Shown: positions 23,321 through 32,680, numbered from the stretch's first letter. The stretch: DNA of 39,367 bases from Myxococcota bacterium (GCA_028278345.1 JANQEL010000268.1:1-39367); one strand, 5' to 3'. Numbers and translations: made by a program. The notes: generated by a model not told the origin, from the sequence alone.

Positions 23321-24064
23321 GTGTATACGGCATTGGTCTCCCTCCTGATCGGCGCGGTCTCCGGCGTCATCTGGACACTGCTCGACTTGTGGAAGGGATG
23401 GCAGATGGGGATCGTGCTCTGCGTCCTCGTCTTCATGGTGTCCTTCTTCATCATCAGCCGCGTGATCTCGCGCCGCATCGAGCCGCAGTTCCTCGCCGCC
23501 CAGAAGCAGGTGCAGGCGGGGGCGACCCGGGGCGCCGTCCAATCCCTCGAAGCGCTGCTGCCGTGGGCGCGTTGGCAGGTTCTGCTCAAGGGCCAGATCT
23601 ACGCCCAGATGGGTTGCCTGCAGTACGCCCTCGGCGAAGACCAGGCTGCGCGGGAGAGCCTCACCAGGGCTGCGCGCCGCAGCGCCGAAGCGCAGCTCTT
23701 CCTGGCCGCCCTGCAGGTGCGGCAAAAGGAGGTCGACCAGGCCAAGAAGACCCTCGAAGACGCCATCGCCTTCAACAAGAAGCAGGTGCTGCTCTACAAC
23801 ACCCTTGCCTGGATCCACCTGCGTGAAGGCGACCGCGAGAAGGCCACCGACGTGCTGCTCCGCGCCGAGAAGGCGGACAAGGACAGCGAGGCCACCAAGG
23901 ACAACATCAACCGCGTGCAGAACGGCAAGAAGCTGAATATGAAGCGCTTCGGGATGTCGTGGTACGCGCTCAAACTCGAGAACCCACCGGCTTCGATGCG
24001 CCAGCAACCGCCGGGCATGCCGCGGCGGGGTTTTCGGCAGAAACGCAAGGGCGGGAAACGCTAG
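23321..24064 (+). CDS. TPR-containing membrane-anchored protein
   Basis: 247 aa from GTG at 23321, where the frame gains a membrane N-terminus; the ribosome site is weak. Two helices (LVSLLIGAVSGVIWTLLDLW and IVLCVLVFMVSFFIISRVI) occupy residues about 4-48. The rest (about 60-215) shows tetratricopeptide periodicity: AQMGCLQYALGEDQAARESL, AQLFLAALQVRQKEVDQAKK, and LYNTLAWIHLREGDREKATD. The C-terminal tail is basic and Pro/Arg-rich (MPRRGFRQKRKGGKR). TPR repeats act in protein-protein binding; with both ends inside, the repeats would be cytoplasmic. No partner is identified. It lies 65 bp after the cyclase. Confidence 0.8.
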   Translation: MYTALVSLLIGAVSGVIWTLLDLWKGWQMGIVLCVLVFMVSFFIISRVISRRIEPQFLAAQKQVQAGATRGAVQSLEALLPWARWQVLLKGQIYAQMGCLQYALGEDQAARESLTRAARRSAEAQLFLAALQVRQKEVDQAKKTLEDAIAFNKKQVLLYNTLAWIHLREGDREKATDVLLRAEKADKDSEATKDNINRVQNGKKLNMKRFGMSWYALKLENPPASMRQQPPGMPRRGFRQKRKGGKR

Positions 24065-24092
24065 CCGCACTTGCCACCGTGGAGGGAAGGCA

Positions 24093-26126
24093 GTGGGTCG
24101 CACGATCGAATTGCACGGAAAGGTGGTTCTGGCGGCAGCGTTGAGTTGGGTGGTCGCGTGCGGTGGCGAGTCGACGTCGCCTCCGGCGCCCGAGGAGAAG
24201 GCGCCGGTCGAAAAAGCGGCGGCGGCGGCGCCCGAGCGCTGCGCCGACTACGACGCGAATCGCCAACCGCTCTTCGGCGACACCCACGTCCACACGCGGC
24301 TCTCCTTCGACGCGGCGGCGAACACGACGGGCTCGACGCCGGTCGACGCCAATCGCTTCGCTCGCGGTCTGGAAATCGACTTCTGGCCGATGGGCGCTGA
24401 TGGCAAGCCCGCGGGCAAGTACAAGATCGACCGCCCTCTCGACTTCCTGGCGGTCTCCGATCACGGTGAGATGCTCGGCGAACGCCGCTTGTGCCGCGAG
24501 CCCGACTCGCCGAGGTTCGACAGCGAGTTCTGCAAGGCGGCCCGGGTGAGTGAACGCCAGGGCATGGTGATGCTCGCCTCGGTGATCTCGGTGGACGATC
24601 CGATGCGCCACCCGGAGCTGTGCGGGGAGGACGGCAAGATCTGCCGCGAATTTGCGAAGGAGCCGTGGCAGTTCATCCAGCGGGCCGCCAACGAAGCCAA
24701 CGCCAATGGCGGCTGCGACTTTACGAGCTTCATCGCCTACGAGTACACCGGTACGCCCGAGACTTCGAACTACCACCGCAATGTGATCTTCCGCGGAAGC
24801 AACGTGCCCGAACTCCCCGTGTCCTACATCGAGGCGCCGATCGATAGCGAGCTGTGGAAGCAGCTCGACGCCGTCTGCAAGAAGGAAGATGGCTGCGACT
24901 ACCTCACCATCCCGCACAACTCGAATCTCGCCAACGGTCGCATGCAGCCCTACCGCCGCATCGAGCACACGATGGAGAACAAGCGCGCCTATGCGCAGAA
25001 GCGCCTCGAGCGCGAACCCATCATCGAGATGTTCCAGCACAAGGGCAACTCGGAGTGCATCAACGGCCTTTCGACGGTGCTCGGCCCTCCGGACGAACTC
25101 TGCAACATCGAAGCGGTGCGCGTGATGGGGCGTGCCGAAACCTATGTGACGCGCACGGGGACCGGCACCGATATCGAGATGGGTGAGGCCACCGAGGTGA
25201 CGGGGGAGTGTGAGGAAGGCGCGATCGGGAGCCAGGGCATGTTGGGTGCGGGTTGCGTCGACGAGACGGACTTCGTGCGCAGCGGTCTGCTGATCGGTCT
25301 GAAGGAAGAACAGGAGACGGGCTTCAACCCGATGAAGCTCGGCATGATCGCGGCGACGGATACGCACACCGCGACGCCGGGGGCCGTCGACGAGCGCGAT
25401 TGGCGCGGCGCGGTCTCGGGCGAGGCCACGCCGCAGGAACGCCTGGTGCCGGGGCTGCTCACCAGTGGCATCGACGGCAACGCGGGGGGGCTCGCCGGCG
25501 TGTGGGCCGAGGAGAACACGCGCGACTCGATCTTCGATGCCATGCTGCGACGCGAAGTCTGGGGCACCTCGGGTCCGCGCATCGTGCCGCGCTTCTTCGG
25601 CGGCTGGTCGTATTCCGAAGACCTGTGCAACAGCAACGACCTCGTCGCGACCGGCTATCGCGATGGCGTGCCGATGGGCGGCGACCTCTCGGCGGCGCCC
25701 GACGGAGGCAAGCCGGTCTTCGTTGCCTCGGTGGTGCGCGATTCGAGCGACCTCGGCGCGCCGCTTCAGCAGTTGCAGCTGATCAAGGGCTGGATCGATG
25801 GCGACGGCCAGATGCACAACACCGTCATGACGATCGCGGGCAACCCCGACAATGGCGCCAGCGTCGACGTCACCACCGGTGAGCGCACGGGCCGCGGGCA
25901 CGACAGCCTGTGCACCGTCTATCGCGACGACGACTTCGATCCGAGCGTGCCGTCCTACTACTACCTGCGCGCGGTCGAGAACCCGAGCGCTCGTTGGACC
26001 GTGTTCGACTGCATGCGCATTCCCGAGGATGAGCGCCCCGCGGTCTGCAGCGATGGCAGCTACCCGTCGACGATCCAGGAAATGGCCTGGACCTCGCCGA
26101 TCTGGTATCGGCCCGACGGCTCGTAG
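24093..26126 (+). CDS. DUF3604 family lipoprotein (PHP-like metal-dependent hydrolase fold)
   Basis: 677 aa; GTG at 24093 is preceded by GGAGG. A signal with lipobox VVAC (Cys23) and a low-complexity Pro/Glu/Ala linker suggest an exported, lipid-anchored protein. The rest matches DUF3604: GDTHVHTRLSFDA (62-74), FLAVSDHGEMLGE, IAYEYTGTPE, TIPHNSNLANG, MFQHKGNSEC, IAATDTHTATPG and EVWGTSGPRI. The His and Asp motifs resemble the metal sites of PHP-type phosphoesterases, so hydrolysis of an extracytoplasmic ester is a reasonable guess, but no substrate is established to my knowledge. Many Cys pairs are consistent with disulfides in the periplasm. It is convergent with the DUF6351 gene and separated from it by a terminator. 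Confidence 0.88.
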   Translation: MGRTIELHGKVVLAAALSWVVACGGESTSPPAPEEKAPVEKAAAAAPERCADYDANRQPLFGDTHVHTRLSFDAAANTTGSTPVDANRFARGLEIDFWPMGADGKPAGKYKIDRPLDFLAVSDHGEMLGERRLCREPDSPRFDSEFCKAARVSERQGMVMLASVISVDDPMRHPELCGEDGKICREFAKEPWQFIQRAANEANANGGCDFTSFIAYEYTGTPETSNYHRNVIFRGSNVPELPVSYIEAPIDSELWKQLDAVCKKEDGCDYLTIPHNSNLANGRMQPYRRIEHTMENKRAYAQKRLEREPIIEMFQHKGNSECINGLSTVLGPPDELCNIEAVRVMGRAETYVTRTGTGTDIEMGEATEVTGECEEGAIGSQGMLGAGCVDETDFVRSGLLIGLKEEQETGFNPMKLGMIAATDTHTATPGAVDERDWRGAVSGEATPQERLVPGLLTSGIDGNAGGLAGVWAEENTRDSIFDAMLRREVWGTSGPRIVPRFFGGWSYSEDLCNSNDLVATGYRDGVPMGGDLSAAPDGGKPVFVASVVRDSSDLGAPLQQLQLIKGWIDGDGQMHNTVMTIAGNPDNGASVDVTTGERTGRGHDSLCTVYRDDDFDPSVPSYYYLRAVENPSARWTVFDCMRIPEDERPAVCSDGSYPSTIQEMAWTSPIWYRPDGS

Positions 26127-26145
26127 CGAAGGCCCGAGAACGAGA

Positions 26146-26181
26146 AGGCGCCCGCCCATCCCAGCGGATCGGCGGGCGCCT
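26146..26181. terminator. Bidirectional terminator between DUF3604 and DUF6351 genes
   Basis: AGGCGCCCGCC (26146-26156) is the exact reverse complement of 26171-26181, an 11-bp GC-rich stem with a 14-base loop. It sits between two convergent stop codons (26126 and 26205). Only short T-containing stretches follow on either strand, so it is a strong hairpin with a weak tail. Confidence 0.65.
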
Positions 26182-26204
26182 CGGTTTCGGGTGCTCGCAG
26201 ACGC

Positions 26205-28541
26205 CTACGGTCGGCGCGCATCCCCCTTGGCGTAGTCGCACACGCCGGTGGGGAAGATCGCGTCGAGGGCGGCGCGCTGGCTGGGCGTGAAGCTCACGTC
26301 GCCGTAGACACCCTTCGAGATGGCGTCCTCCACCGGCATCAGGTGGCACTTGAACACGTCACCCGTGATTGGCCCGCCCGCGACGATGCGCGACGTCGCG
26401 TAGATCGGCAGGGCGGTCGTGCACGGCCCGAAGGCCTCGGCGTCGAGGATCCCGGCCCAGGCGTCGTCGCCCGCGTAGATCACGTCGCCCGCAACGTTGA
26501 AGCAGGTGTCGACTGCGGCGTCGGGCTTGTTCTCGTGCACGCTCTTCCAGGGGTTGTCGGCGATGTTCGCCATCCACTCGTCGATCACCTCGAAGGCCAT
26601 CGGCGTCTGGTCGAAGGCGCCCCCGTCGGTGAACCAGATCACCTGGTTCGACGCGTCGCCGTCGTAGTTGAGCAGGCGCTGCCTGGCCGCGAACGACTGA
26701 TGCGAGTTGTGCATGTCGAGTTCTTCTTCGAGGTAGTTTCGCCAGTCGATCATCGGGATCTGGACGTCACCCCGATTCACCAGCCCGCGGTTGTACGCCG
26801 CCTCGATCGCACCCGGGTCGGCCTCCTTGCGCGGTGCCGGCGTGGCACCGCCATCGGGCGAGAGCGCCATGTTGCGCCAGCTCCAGACGTCGATGAGGTT
26901 GGGGTAGATGTCCGGGACCGGAGGCAGACCCACCAGATCAGCCGGGGCCGGGCATTCCGAGAAGATGAACGGGCAGCCGTCCTGCACCATGTCGGGCTCG
27001 TTCTTCCAGGAACCCGTGTTGGCGTTCAGGTGGACGAACTCGTCGGCGTCGATCACGCCGGCGAGCAGCGCTTCGAGGCCGTACTGCACGCCCACGTTGT
27101 CCCAGGTGTTGGCCGCGAAGCCGTCCGCCGCCACGCCGTAGATGTTGATCGCGTCGGCGTAGTGGGTCCACTCCGTCGAGATCTGATCCGGCAGCGAGAT
27201 CCCGGGTGCGGTGCCGAAGTGCGGGTTCAACACCAGCGGCGAGAGGCCGCGCCAGCCATTGACGCATTCGCTCGAACCGACGGGGAGGAAGGGCAGCAGG
27301 GCGAGGTAGGGGTTGCCGAAGCCGTTCTTCGCATTGAGCCCTTCGAGTTCGGTGCGGCTCTCCCAGTTGGCCCACTTCGGGTTGCCACCGAGCACGCTCA
27401 CATCCATGTAGCGCTCGAGCAGCTCGCAATCCCCGATGTGGATCGTCTGGGTGATCATGTCGGGGTAGGAGTACTGCGGCACGCCCGCGTCGATCAGCCC
27501 CTTGTGGTTCTGACCGTAGACGTATTGCTGGATGCCGCCTCCCGAGCCACCGACTCCGACGGTGTAGTCAGGTGCGCCGTAGGCGGAGACGAAGCGATCC
27601 TTCACCATGATCGCGGTCTCCCCACCCAGCTCGAGGTTGTAGTGGGTGCCGGTCTTCGTTCCGGTCGAGTAGATCACGGCGTAGCCCAGGCCCAGGCCGT
27701 GCTGGTAGAGCATGCGGCTGCGCGAGGGGTCGCCCTGGTAGTGGCCGATCGCGACGCCACCCTGGAAGTAGTAGATGAGGCGCTCGTTCCAGCTCGAGAG
27801 ATCGGGTTCGTCGACGTCCTGGCTGTTCGGCGAGAGCATCGCGATCGAGTAGATGAAGCGATTGATCGTGCCGCGTTCCCAGCGAACGATGAAGTCGACG
27901 GTCTCGCCGTCCATCGTGGTCGTCTGGGCCATGTCACCGGGGGTCGGGCCTTCCGGATCGTAGGTCGCCCAGCCGCCGCCCGTGCGCATGTACTTGAAGG
28001 AGACCACCGTCTCCGTCGCGCAGTCCTCGTCGATCGCGGGCCCGAGTTCGGCGTTGGCGCGGTCGCCCGGGTCGCTGCAGAGGAAGACCTCTTGCTGGGG
28101 CCCGGAGAACATCGGCCCGCTCGTGGGATGGTTGGTGAGGGTCAGTACGTCCTTGTAGAGGACGAAGTCGCGGAAGATCACGAGGCCGAGCTGGAGGCTG
28201 TGATCGCCGAGCTCCATCCCCTCCACGACGCCTTCGAGCCCGTGGCGATCATCCAGTTCGGAGAAGAGGTCGGTCACGTCTTCGCCGTCGACGGCGACAC
28301 GAATGCGATCGAGAGGCAGCCAGAAGGGCAGGTTGATGCGAATGCGCGCGTCGCCGCCGCTCACGTATTCGGCCGGGCTCGAGAGTACCTCGACCAGATC
28401 GACCCTGTGCTTGTGGGGCCCCCTCGGACCCGAGACACCCATGATGGCCACGGTCGAACAGACGAGGGCGATCAGCGTGAGGGTGCGGAGTGGGCTTCGC
28501 TTGCGGCGTGTGCGGCTTGCGCGGTCTTGCGGCTTCGTCAT
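26205..28541 (-). CDS. DUF6351 family secreted protein (alpha/beta-hydrolase-like)
   Basis: 778 aa. ATG at 28541 follows AGGAGA at 8 bases. A basic N-terminus and one hydrophobic segment (about 18-38) act as signal or anchor. The body has features I recognise from DUF6351: VEVLSSPAEYVSGGDARIRI, GFGNPYLALLPF and WRNYLEEELDMHNSHQSF. A nucleophile-elbow-like sequence GVGGSGGGIQQYVYGQN (Ser333) followed by DAGVPQYSYPDM suggests a serine hydrolase distantly like large esterases or depolymerases; the Asp and His partners are not assigned. Eight or more Cys fit a periplasmic or secreted protein. The substrate is unknown. Family function is not established. Confidence 0.82.
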   Translation of the reverse strand: MTKPQDRASRTRRKRSPLRTLTLIALVCSTVAIMGVSGPRGPHKHRVDLVEVLSSPAEYVSGGDARIRINLPFWLPLDRIRVAVDGEDVTDLFSELDDRHGLEGVVEGMELGDHSLQLGLVIFRDFVLYKDVLTLTNHPTSGPMFSGPQQEVFLCSDPGDRANAELGPAIDEDCATETVVSFKYMRTGGGWATYDPEGPTPGDMAQTTTMDGETVDFIVRWERGTINRFIYSIAMLSPNSQDVDEPDLSSWNERLIYYFQGGVAIGHYQGDPSRSRMLYQHGLGLGYAVIYSTGTKTGTHYNLELGGETAIMVKDRFVSAYGAPDYTVGVGGSGGGIQQYVYGQNHKGLIDAGVPQYSYPDMITQTIHIGDCELLERYMDVSVLGGNPKWANWESRTELEGLNAKNGFGNPYLALLPFLPVGSSECVNGWRGLSPLVLNPHFGTAPGISLPDQISTEWTHYADAINIYGVAADGFAANTWDNVGVQYGLEALLAGVIDADEFVHLNANTGSWKNEPDMVQDGCPFIFSECPAPADLVGLPPVPDIYPNLIDVWSWRNMALSPDGGATPAPRKEADPGAIEAAYNRGLVNRGDVQIPMIDWRNYLEEELDMHNSHQSFAARQRLLNYDGDASNQVIWFTDGGAFDQTPMAFEVIDEWMANIADNPWKSVHENKPDAAVDTCFNVAGDVIYAGDDAWAGILDAEAFGPCTTALPIYATSRIVAGGPITGDVFKCHLMPVEDAISKGVYGDVSFTPSQRAALDAIFPTGVCDYAKGDARRP

Positions 28542-28575
28542 CTCGATTTTCTCCTACCAAAGCGAGTGGGCGCGT

Positions 28576-28615
28576 TGCGATTCGCAGTATGAATTCGCGT
28601 GCACGAGAAGATCAA
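28576..28615 (-). promoter_or_regulatory. Predicted promoter and operator of the DUF6351 gene
   Basis: On the minus strand, TTGATC (28610-28615) and CATACT (28586-28591) are separated by 18 bp. An inverted repeat TGCGA-T-TCGCA (28576-28586) begins at the -10 box and runs into the expected start point, where a repressor could block transcription. The start codon is 35 bp further on. Confidence 0.4.
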
Positions 28616-28625
28616 GCCAAAACGA

Positions 28626-29111
28626 TCACGCCTGGAACTTTGCGATTCCTCCACTGCGGTCGAGTGCCACATAGGCCCCCAGGCAGACCACGTTCGCGAG
28701 GTTGAGGCTGCGAACACTGTCGAGGGTCGGCACGCGAACGCGGCGATCCATATGGGCTTCGAGGAGCGCGCCGGGCAGGCCCTGCGATTCGCTGCCGAAG
28801 ACGAGGATGTCGTCTTCCTCGAAATCGACGTCGAACAGGGAAGTTCCGCCGCGTGCGGTGAAGAGTCGGAGACGTTCCTCGAAGGCCCGTGGACTGGCGG
28901 GGGCCAGGGTGCTCTCGAGGGACGTCCAATCGGCGTGCACGTGCATCTCGACATCGGGCCAGTAATCGAGACCGGCGCGCTTCAGGTACTTGCTGTCGAG
29001 ACTGAAGCCCAGCGGCTCGACGAGGTGCAGGGGCAGGTCGATCGCCGCAGCCAGGCGCGCCGAGGTCCCCGTGTTCTGGGGAATCTCCGGATGAACGATG
29101 ACGAGGTCCAC
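28626..29111 (-). CDS. trmL: tRNA (cytidine/uridine-34 2'-O)-methyltransferase TrmL
   Basis: 161 aa, a minimal SPOUT enzyme like TrmL (E. coli about 157 aa). The N-terminus VIVHPEIPQNTGTSARLAAA is the TrmL motif 1, followed by LHLVEPLGFSLDSKYLKRAG and LDYW, then VFGSESQGLP (motif 2) and VPTLDSVRSLNLANVVCLGA (motif 3, where TrmL usually has Arg-Ser-Leu-Asn). It methylates the wobble ribose of certain leucine tRNAs with S-adenosylmethionine. The start is GTG at 29111, 10 bases after the pheT stop, so it is read as the third gene of the pheST transcript. It ends 84 bp before the DUF6351 gene's start codon, on the same strand. Confidence 0.92.
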   Translation of the reverse strand: MDLVIVHPEIPQNTGTSARLAAAIDLPLHLVEPLGFSLDSKYLKRAGLDYWPDVEMHVHADWTSLESTLAPASPRAFEERLRLFTARGGTSLFDVDFEEDDILVFGSESQGLPGALLEAHMDRRVRVPTLDSVRSLNLANVVCLGAYVALDRSGGIAKFQA

Positions 29112-29121
29112 GAAGGGCCCG

Positions 29122-31545
29122 CTACTTGCGCAGCCGACCGTCGATCGTTTCGAGGCCCTTCTCGAAGCGCTTCAGGAACTTGGCCTGGTCCTTGTCGCTG
29201 AGGGTCTTCTTCTCGGACTGCAGGTGCACGTGGTAGGCGAGGCTCTTGCGCCCATCGCCCACGTTGTCGCCCGTGTAGACGTCGAAGAGCTCGCTGCGCA
29301 CCACCTGTCCCTTGCCCGCCTGCTCGATCACGGCCACGAGTTCGGCCGCCTGCTTCTCGGCCGGGAGATCGACGGCGACGTCGATCTTCACGGCGGGGAA
29401 GCGCGGAATGGCGCGGTAGTCGGAGCCGCGCTGTTCCGCTTCGAGCAGGTGATCGATGGAGATCTCCGCAACGGCGACGTCACTCGCGAGGTCTCCCGAC
29501 AGGCCGAGTTCGCGCGCCATGCCGGGTTCGAGGTTCGCCAGCACGATGGCCGTACCCTCGACACCGTCGAAGTGCGCTTCCAGGGCGCGCACGGGATGGG
29601 CCCAGGCGGGAGCCTGCGCGGCGGGCGCGAAGCTCGGCGCTTCGACGCCGAGGCGGTCGATCAGATCGACCACGACACCCTGTAGCTTCGCGAAGGCGTG
29701 ATCGTCGAAGGCCGCCTTCTTGCCGGGGGGTGCCGCCGCAAGCGCCAGCGCCAACCGGTGCACTTCCTTCGGCTCACCGCGCTCGTTCGATTCCTCCGGG
29801 TGGTAGCCCTTGCCGATCTCGAACAGTCGCACCTCGTCGCGCTGGCGCCGGTTGTTCTCGAGGATGGTGAGGAGCGATGGCAGGATGCTGCGCCGCATGC
29901 GCGATTCGGCCTGATCGATCGGGTTTACGATCCGCACGTGGGGAAGCTCGTCTTCGCCGAGGCGGGCGACCATCGAATCGGGCACGAAGGAGTAACTCAT
30001 CACCTCGTGGAAGCGGGCCACGCCGGCGAGCCGATCCTGGATCTCGCGCACCATCAGCCGGCGTTCGTCGCGCAGCGGCGGCACGATTTCGGCCAGCAGC
30101 GGACGTTCGGGGATGTTGCCGTAGCGATAGATGCGGCCGATCTCTTCGATGAGATCCTGCTCGATCGTGATGTCCTTGGTGGCGCGGATCGATGGCACCG
30201 CGACGCGGAGGTTCTCGCTTGCGCGCTCGACCCCGAAGCCCAGGCGTGTGAGGATGTCCTCGAACTCGTCGTTGGGGATGTCCTTGCCGAGGGCGGTGCG
30301 CACCCGATCCGGCCGCAGGGTGATCTCGAGGGCGGGATCGCTCCAATCCCCGGCGTCGGCGAGCGCCGCCGGGAATCGCACGTCGGGCTGGAGTTCGGCG
30401 AGCAGGCGCGCGAAGTGTCCCGCGGCCTTCTTGGCGAGGTTGGGGTCGAGGGTCTTCTCGAAGCGCGAAGAGGAGTCGGTGCGCAGGCCGAGTCGCGAAG
30501 ACGTGCGGCGGATCACGGTCGGATGGAAGGTCGCCACTTCGAGCAGGAGCTGGCTCGTGTCGTCCCCGACCTTCGACGCCTCGCCGCCCATGATGCCCGC
30601 AAGTGCTACGGGCTCGTCCCCCGAGCAGATCAGCAGATCGCTCGGCAGGAGCTTGCGCTCTTCGCCGTCGAGGGTGGTGATCGTCTCGCCCTCGCGCGCA
30701 TCGCGCACCACGATGCCTTCCTTCGAGAGTTGGTTCGCATCGAAGGCGTGGTTCGGTTGGCCGAGGTCGAGCATCACGAAGTTCGAGAGGTCGACGATCT
30801 GGTCGATCGGGCGTTGACCCACGGCGAGCAACAGATTGCGCAGCCATTCCGGGGACGGCAGCGGGCGCGCGTTTTCGATCGCAAGCCCCAGGTAGCGGCT
30901 GCACGCCTCGGAGTCGACGCGCAGACCACAGGCCTCGCCATCTCCGAGTTGCGGGAGGGATAGATCGAGGGGCTTGAGATCGCGTCGGTAGATCGCCGCC
31001 ACCTCGGCCGCGATCCCGCGGTGACCCCACAGATCCGGGCGGTGGGTGAGGGACTTGTTGTCGATCTCGATCACCCAGTCTTCCAGGCCGAGGGCCTTCG
31101 AGACGGGGGTGCCGATTTCACAGTCTTCGGGCAGCACCCAGATGCCGTCGTGCTCGTCACCGAGTTCGAGCTCGCGCACCGAGCAGATCATGCCGCGCGA
31201 CTCGACCCCGCGGATCTTCGACTTCTTGATCTTGAAGTCGCCCGGCAGCACGGTGCCGACCGTCGCCACCGCGACCTTCTGCCCGGCGGCCACGTTGGGT
31301 GCGCCGCATACGATCGAGAGCGGCTCGCCATCGCCCACGTCCACCTTGCAGCACGAGAGCTTGTCGGCGTCGGGATGGGCTTCGCGTTCGACCACGTGGC
31401 CGACCACCACATCCGCAAGGTGCGGTGCGAAGGGTTCGATGCCCTCGACCTCGGCGGTCGACAGGGTCAGGTCGTTCGCCAGGGTTTCGGGATCGATCCC
31501 GGAGAGGTCGACGTGGCGTTCGAGCCAGCGCATGGAGATCAACAT
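29122..31545 (-). CDS. pheT: Phenylalanine-tRNA ligase beta subunit
   Basis: 807 aa, full length for bacterial PheT. N-terminal MLISMRWLERHVDL, then a tRNA-binding EMAP-like domain (VVVGHVVEREAHPDADKLSC, residues about 45-60, through CGAPNVAAGQKVAVA), the B3/4 editing region with SLTHRPDLWGHRGIAAEVAA and VDLSNFVMLDLGQPNHAFD, the B5 domain, the catalytic-like core (YSFVP, NPIDQAESRMRRSILP), and a C-terminal ferredoxin-fold anticodon domain (VRSELFDVYTGDNVGDGRKS). It pairs with PheS as an alpha2beta2 enzyme to charge tRNA-Phe and to edit mischarged Tyr. Its ATG overlaps the pheS stop by one base. Confidence 0.98.
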   Translation of the reverse strand: MLISMRWLERHVDLSGIDPETLANDLTLSTAEVEGIEPFAPHLADVVVGHVVEREAHPDADKLSCCKVDVGDGEPLSIVCGAPNVAAGQKVAVATVGTVLPGDFKIKKSKIRGVESRGMICSVRELELGDEHDGIWVLPEDCEIGTPVSKALGLEDWVIEIDNKSLTHRPDLWGHRGIAAEVAAIYRRDLKPLDLSLPQLGDGEACGLRVDSEACSRYLGLAIENARPLPSPEWLRNLLLAVGQRPIDQIVDLSNFVMLDLGQPNHAFDANQLSKEGIVVRDAREGETITTLDGEERKLLPSDLLICSGDEPVALAGIMGGEASKVGDDTSQLLLEVATFHPTVIRRTSSRLGLRTDSSSRFEKTLDPNLAKKAAGHFARLLAELQPDVRFPAALADAGDWSDPALEITLRPDRVRTALGKDIPNDEFEDILTRLGFGVERASENLRVAVPSIRATKDITIEQDLIEEIGRIYRYGNIPERPLLAEIVPPLRDERRLMVREIQDRLAGVARFHEVMSYSFVPDSMVARLGEDELPHVRIVNPIDQAESRMRRSILPSLLTILENNRRQRDEVRLFEIGKGYHPEESNERGEPKEVHRLALALAAAPPGKKAAFDDHAFAKLQGVVVDLIDRLGVEAPSFAPAAQAPAWAHPVRALEAHFDGVEGTAIVLANLEPGMARELGLSGDLASDVAVAEISIDHLLEAEQRGSDYRAIPRFPAVKIDVAVDLPAEKQAAELVAVIEQAGKGQVVRSELFDVYTGDNVGDGRKSLAYHVHLQSEKKTLSDKDQAKFLKRFEKGLETIDGRLRK

Positions 31546-32564
31546 CAGAACTGCTCCAGGAAGCGCAGATCGCCGCCCAATAGATGACGCACGTCATCGA
31601 TGTTGTACCGGAGCATCACGAGGCGCGAGAGGCCGAGGCCGAAGGCGAAGCCACTCCACTCCTCCGGGTCGATCCCGCTCATGCGCAGCACGTTGGGATG
31701 CACGAGCCCACAGGGGAGCAGCTCGATCCAGGTCGTGCGTCCGCAGACGCTGCAGCCCTCGCTACAGAACGGGCAACGCGCATCGAGTTCGAAGCCGGGC
31801 TCGACGAAGGGGAAGTGTCCGGGGCGCAGGCGCACCTCGACCTCGCGGTGGAAGATGCCGCGCAACAGCGTCTTCATCGCGCCGATCAGGTGGCCCACCG
31901 AGATGTCCTTGCCCACCACCATGCCTTCCATCTGGTGGAAGGTGTGTTCATGGCTGGCGTCGGTCGTCTCGTGGCGGAACACGCGGCCGGGGGCGATCAC
32001 GCGAAAGGGAGGTTCGAGGCGCTCCATCGCGCGCACCTGCACGGGGGAGGTGTGCGGCCGCAGGGAGAAGTCGCCGGAGTCGTCGCAGTAGAAGGTGTCC
32101 TGGGAATCGCGCGCCGGATGATCGCGGGGAATGTTCAGCGCTTCGAAGTTGTAGAAGTCGCGCTCGACCTCGGGGCCGTCGAGCACCGTGTATCCCATCG
32201 AGAGGAAGAGATCTTCGAGCTCGCGGGTGACCTGGGTGATCGGGTGGAGGGAGCCGGTATCGAGGGGGCGCGGGGGGAGCGTGGGATCGAAATCCCCCGC
32301 ACCGCGCTCGGCATCGAGGCTCGACGCTTCGAGTTCGGAGCCGCGCGCATCGAGGGCCGCCTGGATCGCCTGCTTCAGCAGGTTGGCGTTCTTCCCCACC
32401 AACGGACGCTCTTCGGCGGGCAGGCTCGGGATCGAAGCCAGCAGCCCCGCGACCTCGCCCTTCTTGCCGAGATAGGCGCGTTCGATGTCCTTGAGCGCAG
32501 CCGCGGAATCGGCGGCGAGAATCTCCGCTTCGGCGCGCGCGCGAATGTCGTCGTGGTCGGCCAC
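31545..32564 (-). CDS. pheS: Phenylalanine-tRNA ligase alpha subunit
   Basis: 339 aa from GTG at 32564, with AGAGGG six bases upstream; this matches the family N-terminus (coiled-coil arm, residues about 1-85, with YLGKKGEVAGLL). Class II motifs follow: GSLHPITQVTRELEDLFLSM, the motif 2 region GRVFRHETTDASHEHTFHQ, and motif 3 GFAFGLGLSRLVMLRY. A cysteine cluster CPFCSEGCSVCG is present before the WIELLPCGLVHPNVL block, as in many bacterial PheS. It activates phenylalanine with ATP. First gene of pheS-pheT-trmL. No ihf gene follows, unlike the enterobacterial order. Confidence 0.98.
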   Translation of the reverse strand: MADHDDIRARAEAEILAADSAAALKDIERAYLGKKGEVAGLLASIPSLPAEERPLVGKNANLLKQAIQAALDARGSELEASSLDAERGAGDFDPTLPPRPLDTGSLHPITQVTRELEDLFLSMGYTVLDGPEVERDFYNFEALNIPRDHPARDSQDTFYCDDSGDFSLRPHTSPVQVRAMERLEPPFRVIAPGRVFRHETTDASHEHTFHQMEGMVVGKDISVGHLIGAMKTLLRGIFHREVEVRLRPGHFPFVEPGFELDARCPFCSEGCSVCGRTTWIELLPCGLVHPNVLRMSGIDPEEWSGFAFGLGLSRLVMLRYNIDDVRHLLGGDLRFLEQF

Positions 32565-32651
32565 GTGAGCCCTCTTCCCCCCTGAATCGGGCGGGGAGCT
32601 TAGAGCACGCACCCCCCGACCCGTGGTCTTCACCCGAAGCTGGCCGGGCAA

Positions 32652-32680
32652 TTGACCTAAGTGGTTGATCTGGTTAGCGT
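32652..32680 (+). promoter_or_regulatory. Predicted sigma-70-type promoter of glnS
   Basis: TTGACC (32652-32657) is followed after exactly 17 bp by TAGCGT (32675-32680). The -35 matches five of six consensus bases and the -10 keeps the first two and last positions. It lies 87 bp upstream of the glnS start, in the 202-bp gap between the divergent pheS and glnS genes. I see no attenuator or T-box in this gap. Confidence 0.5.
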
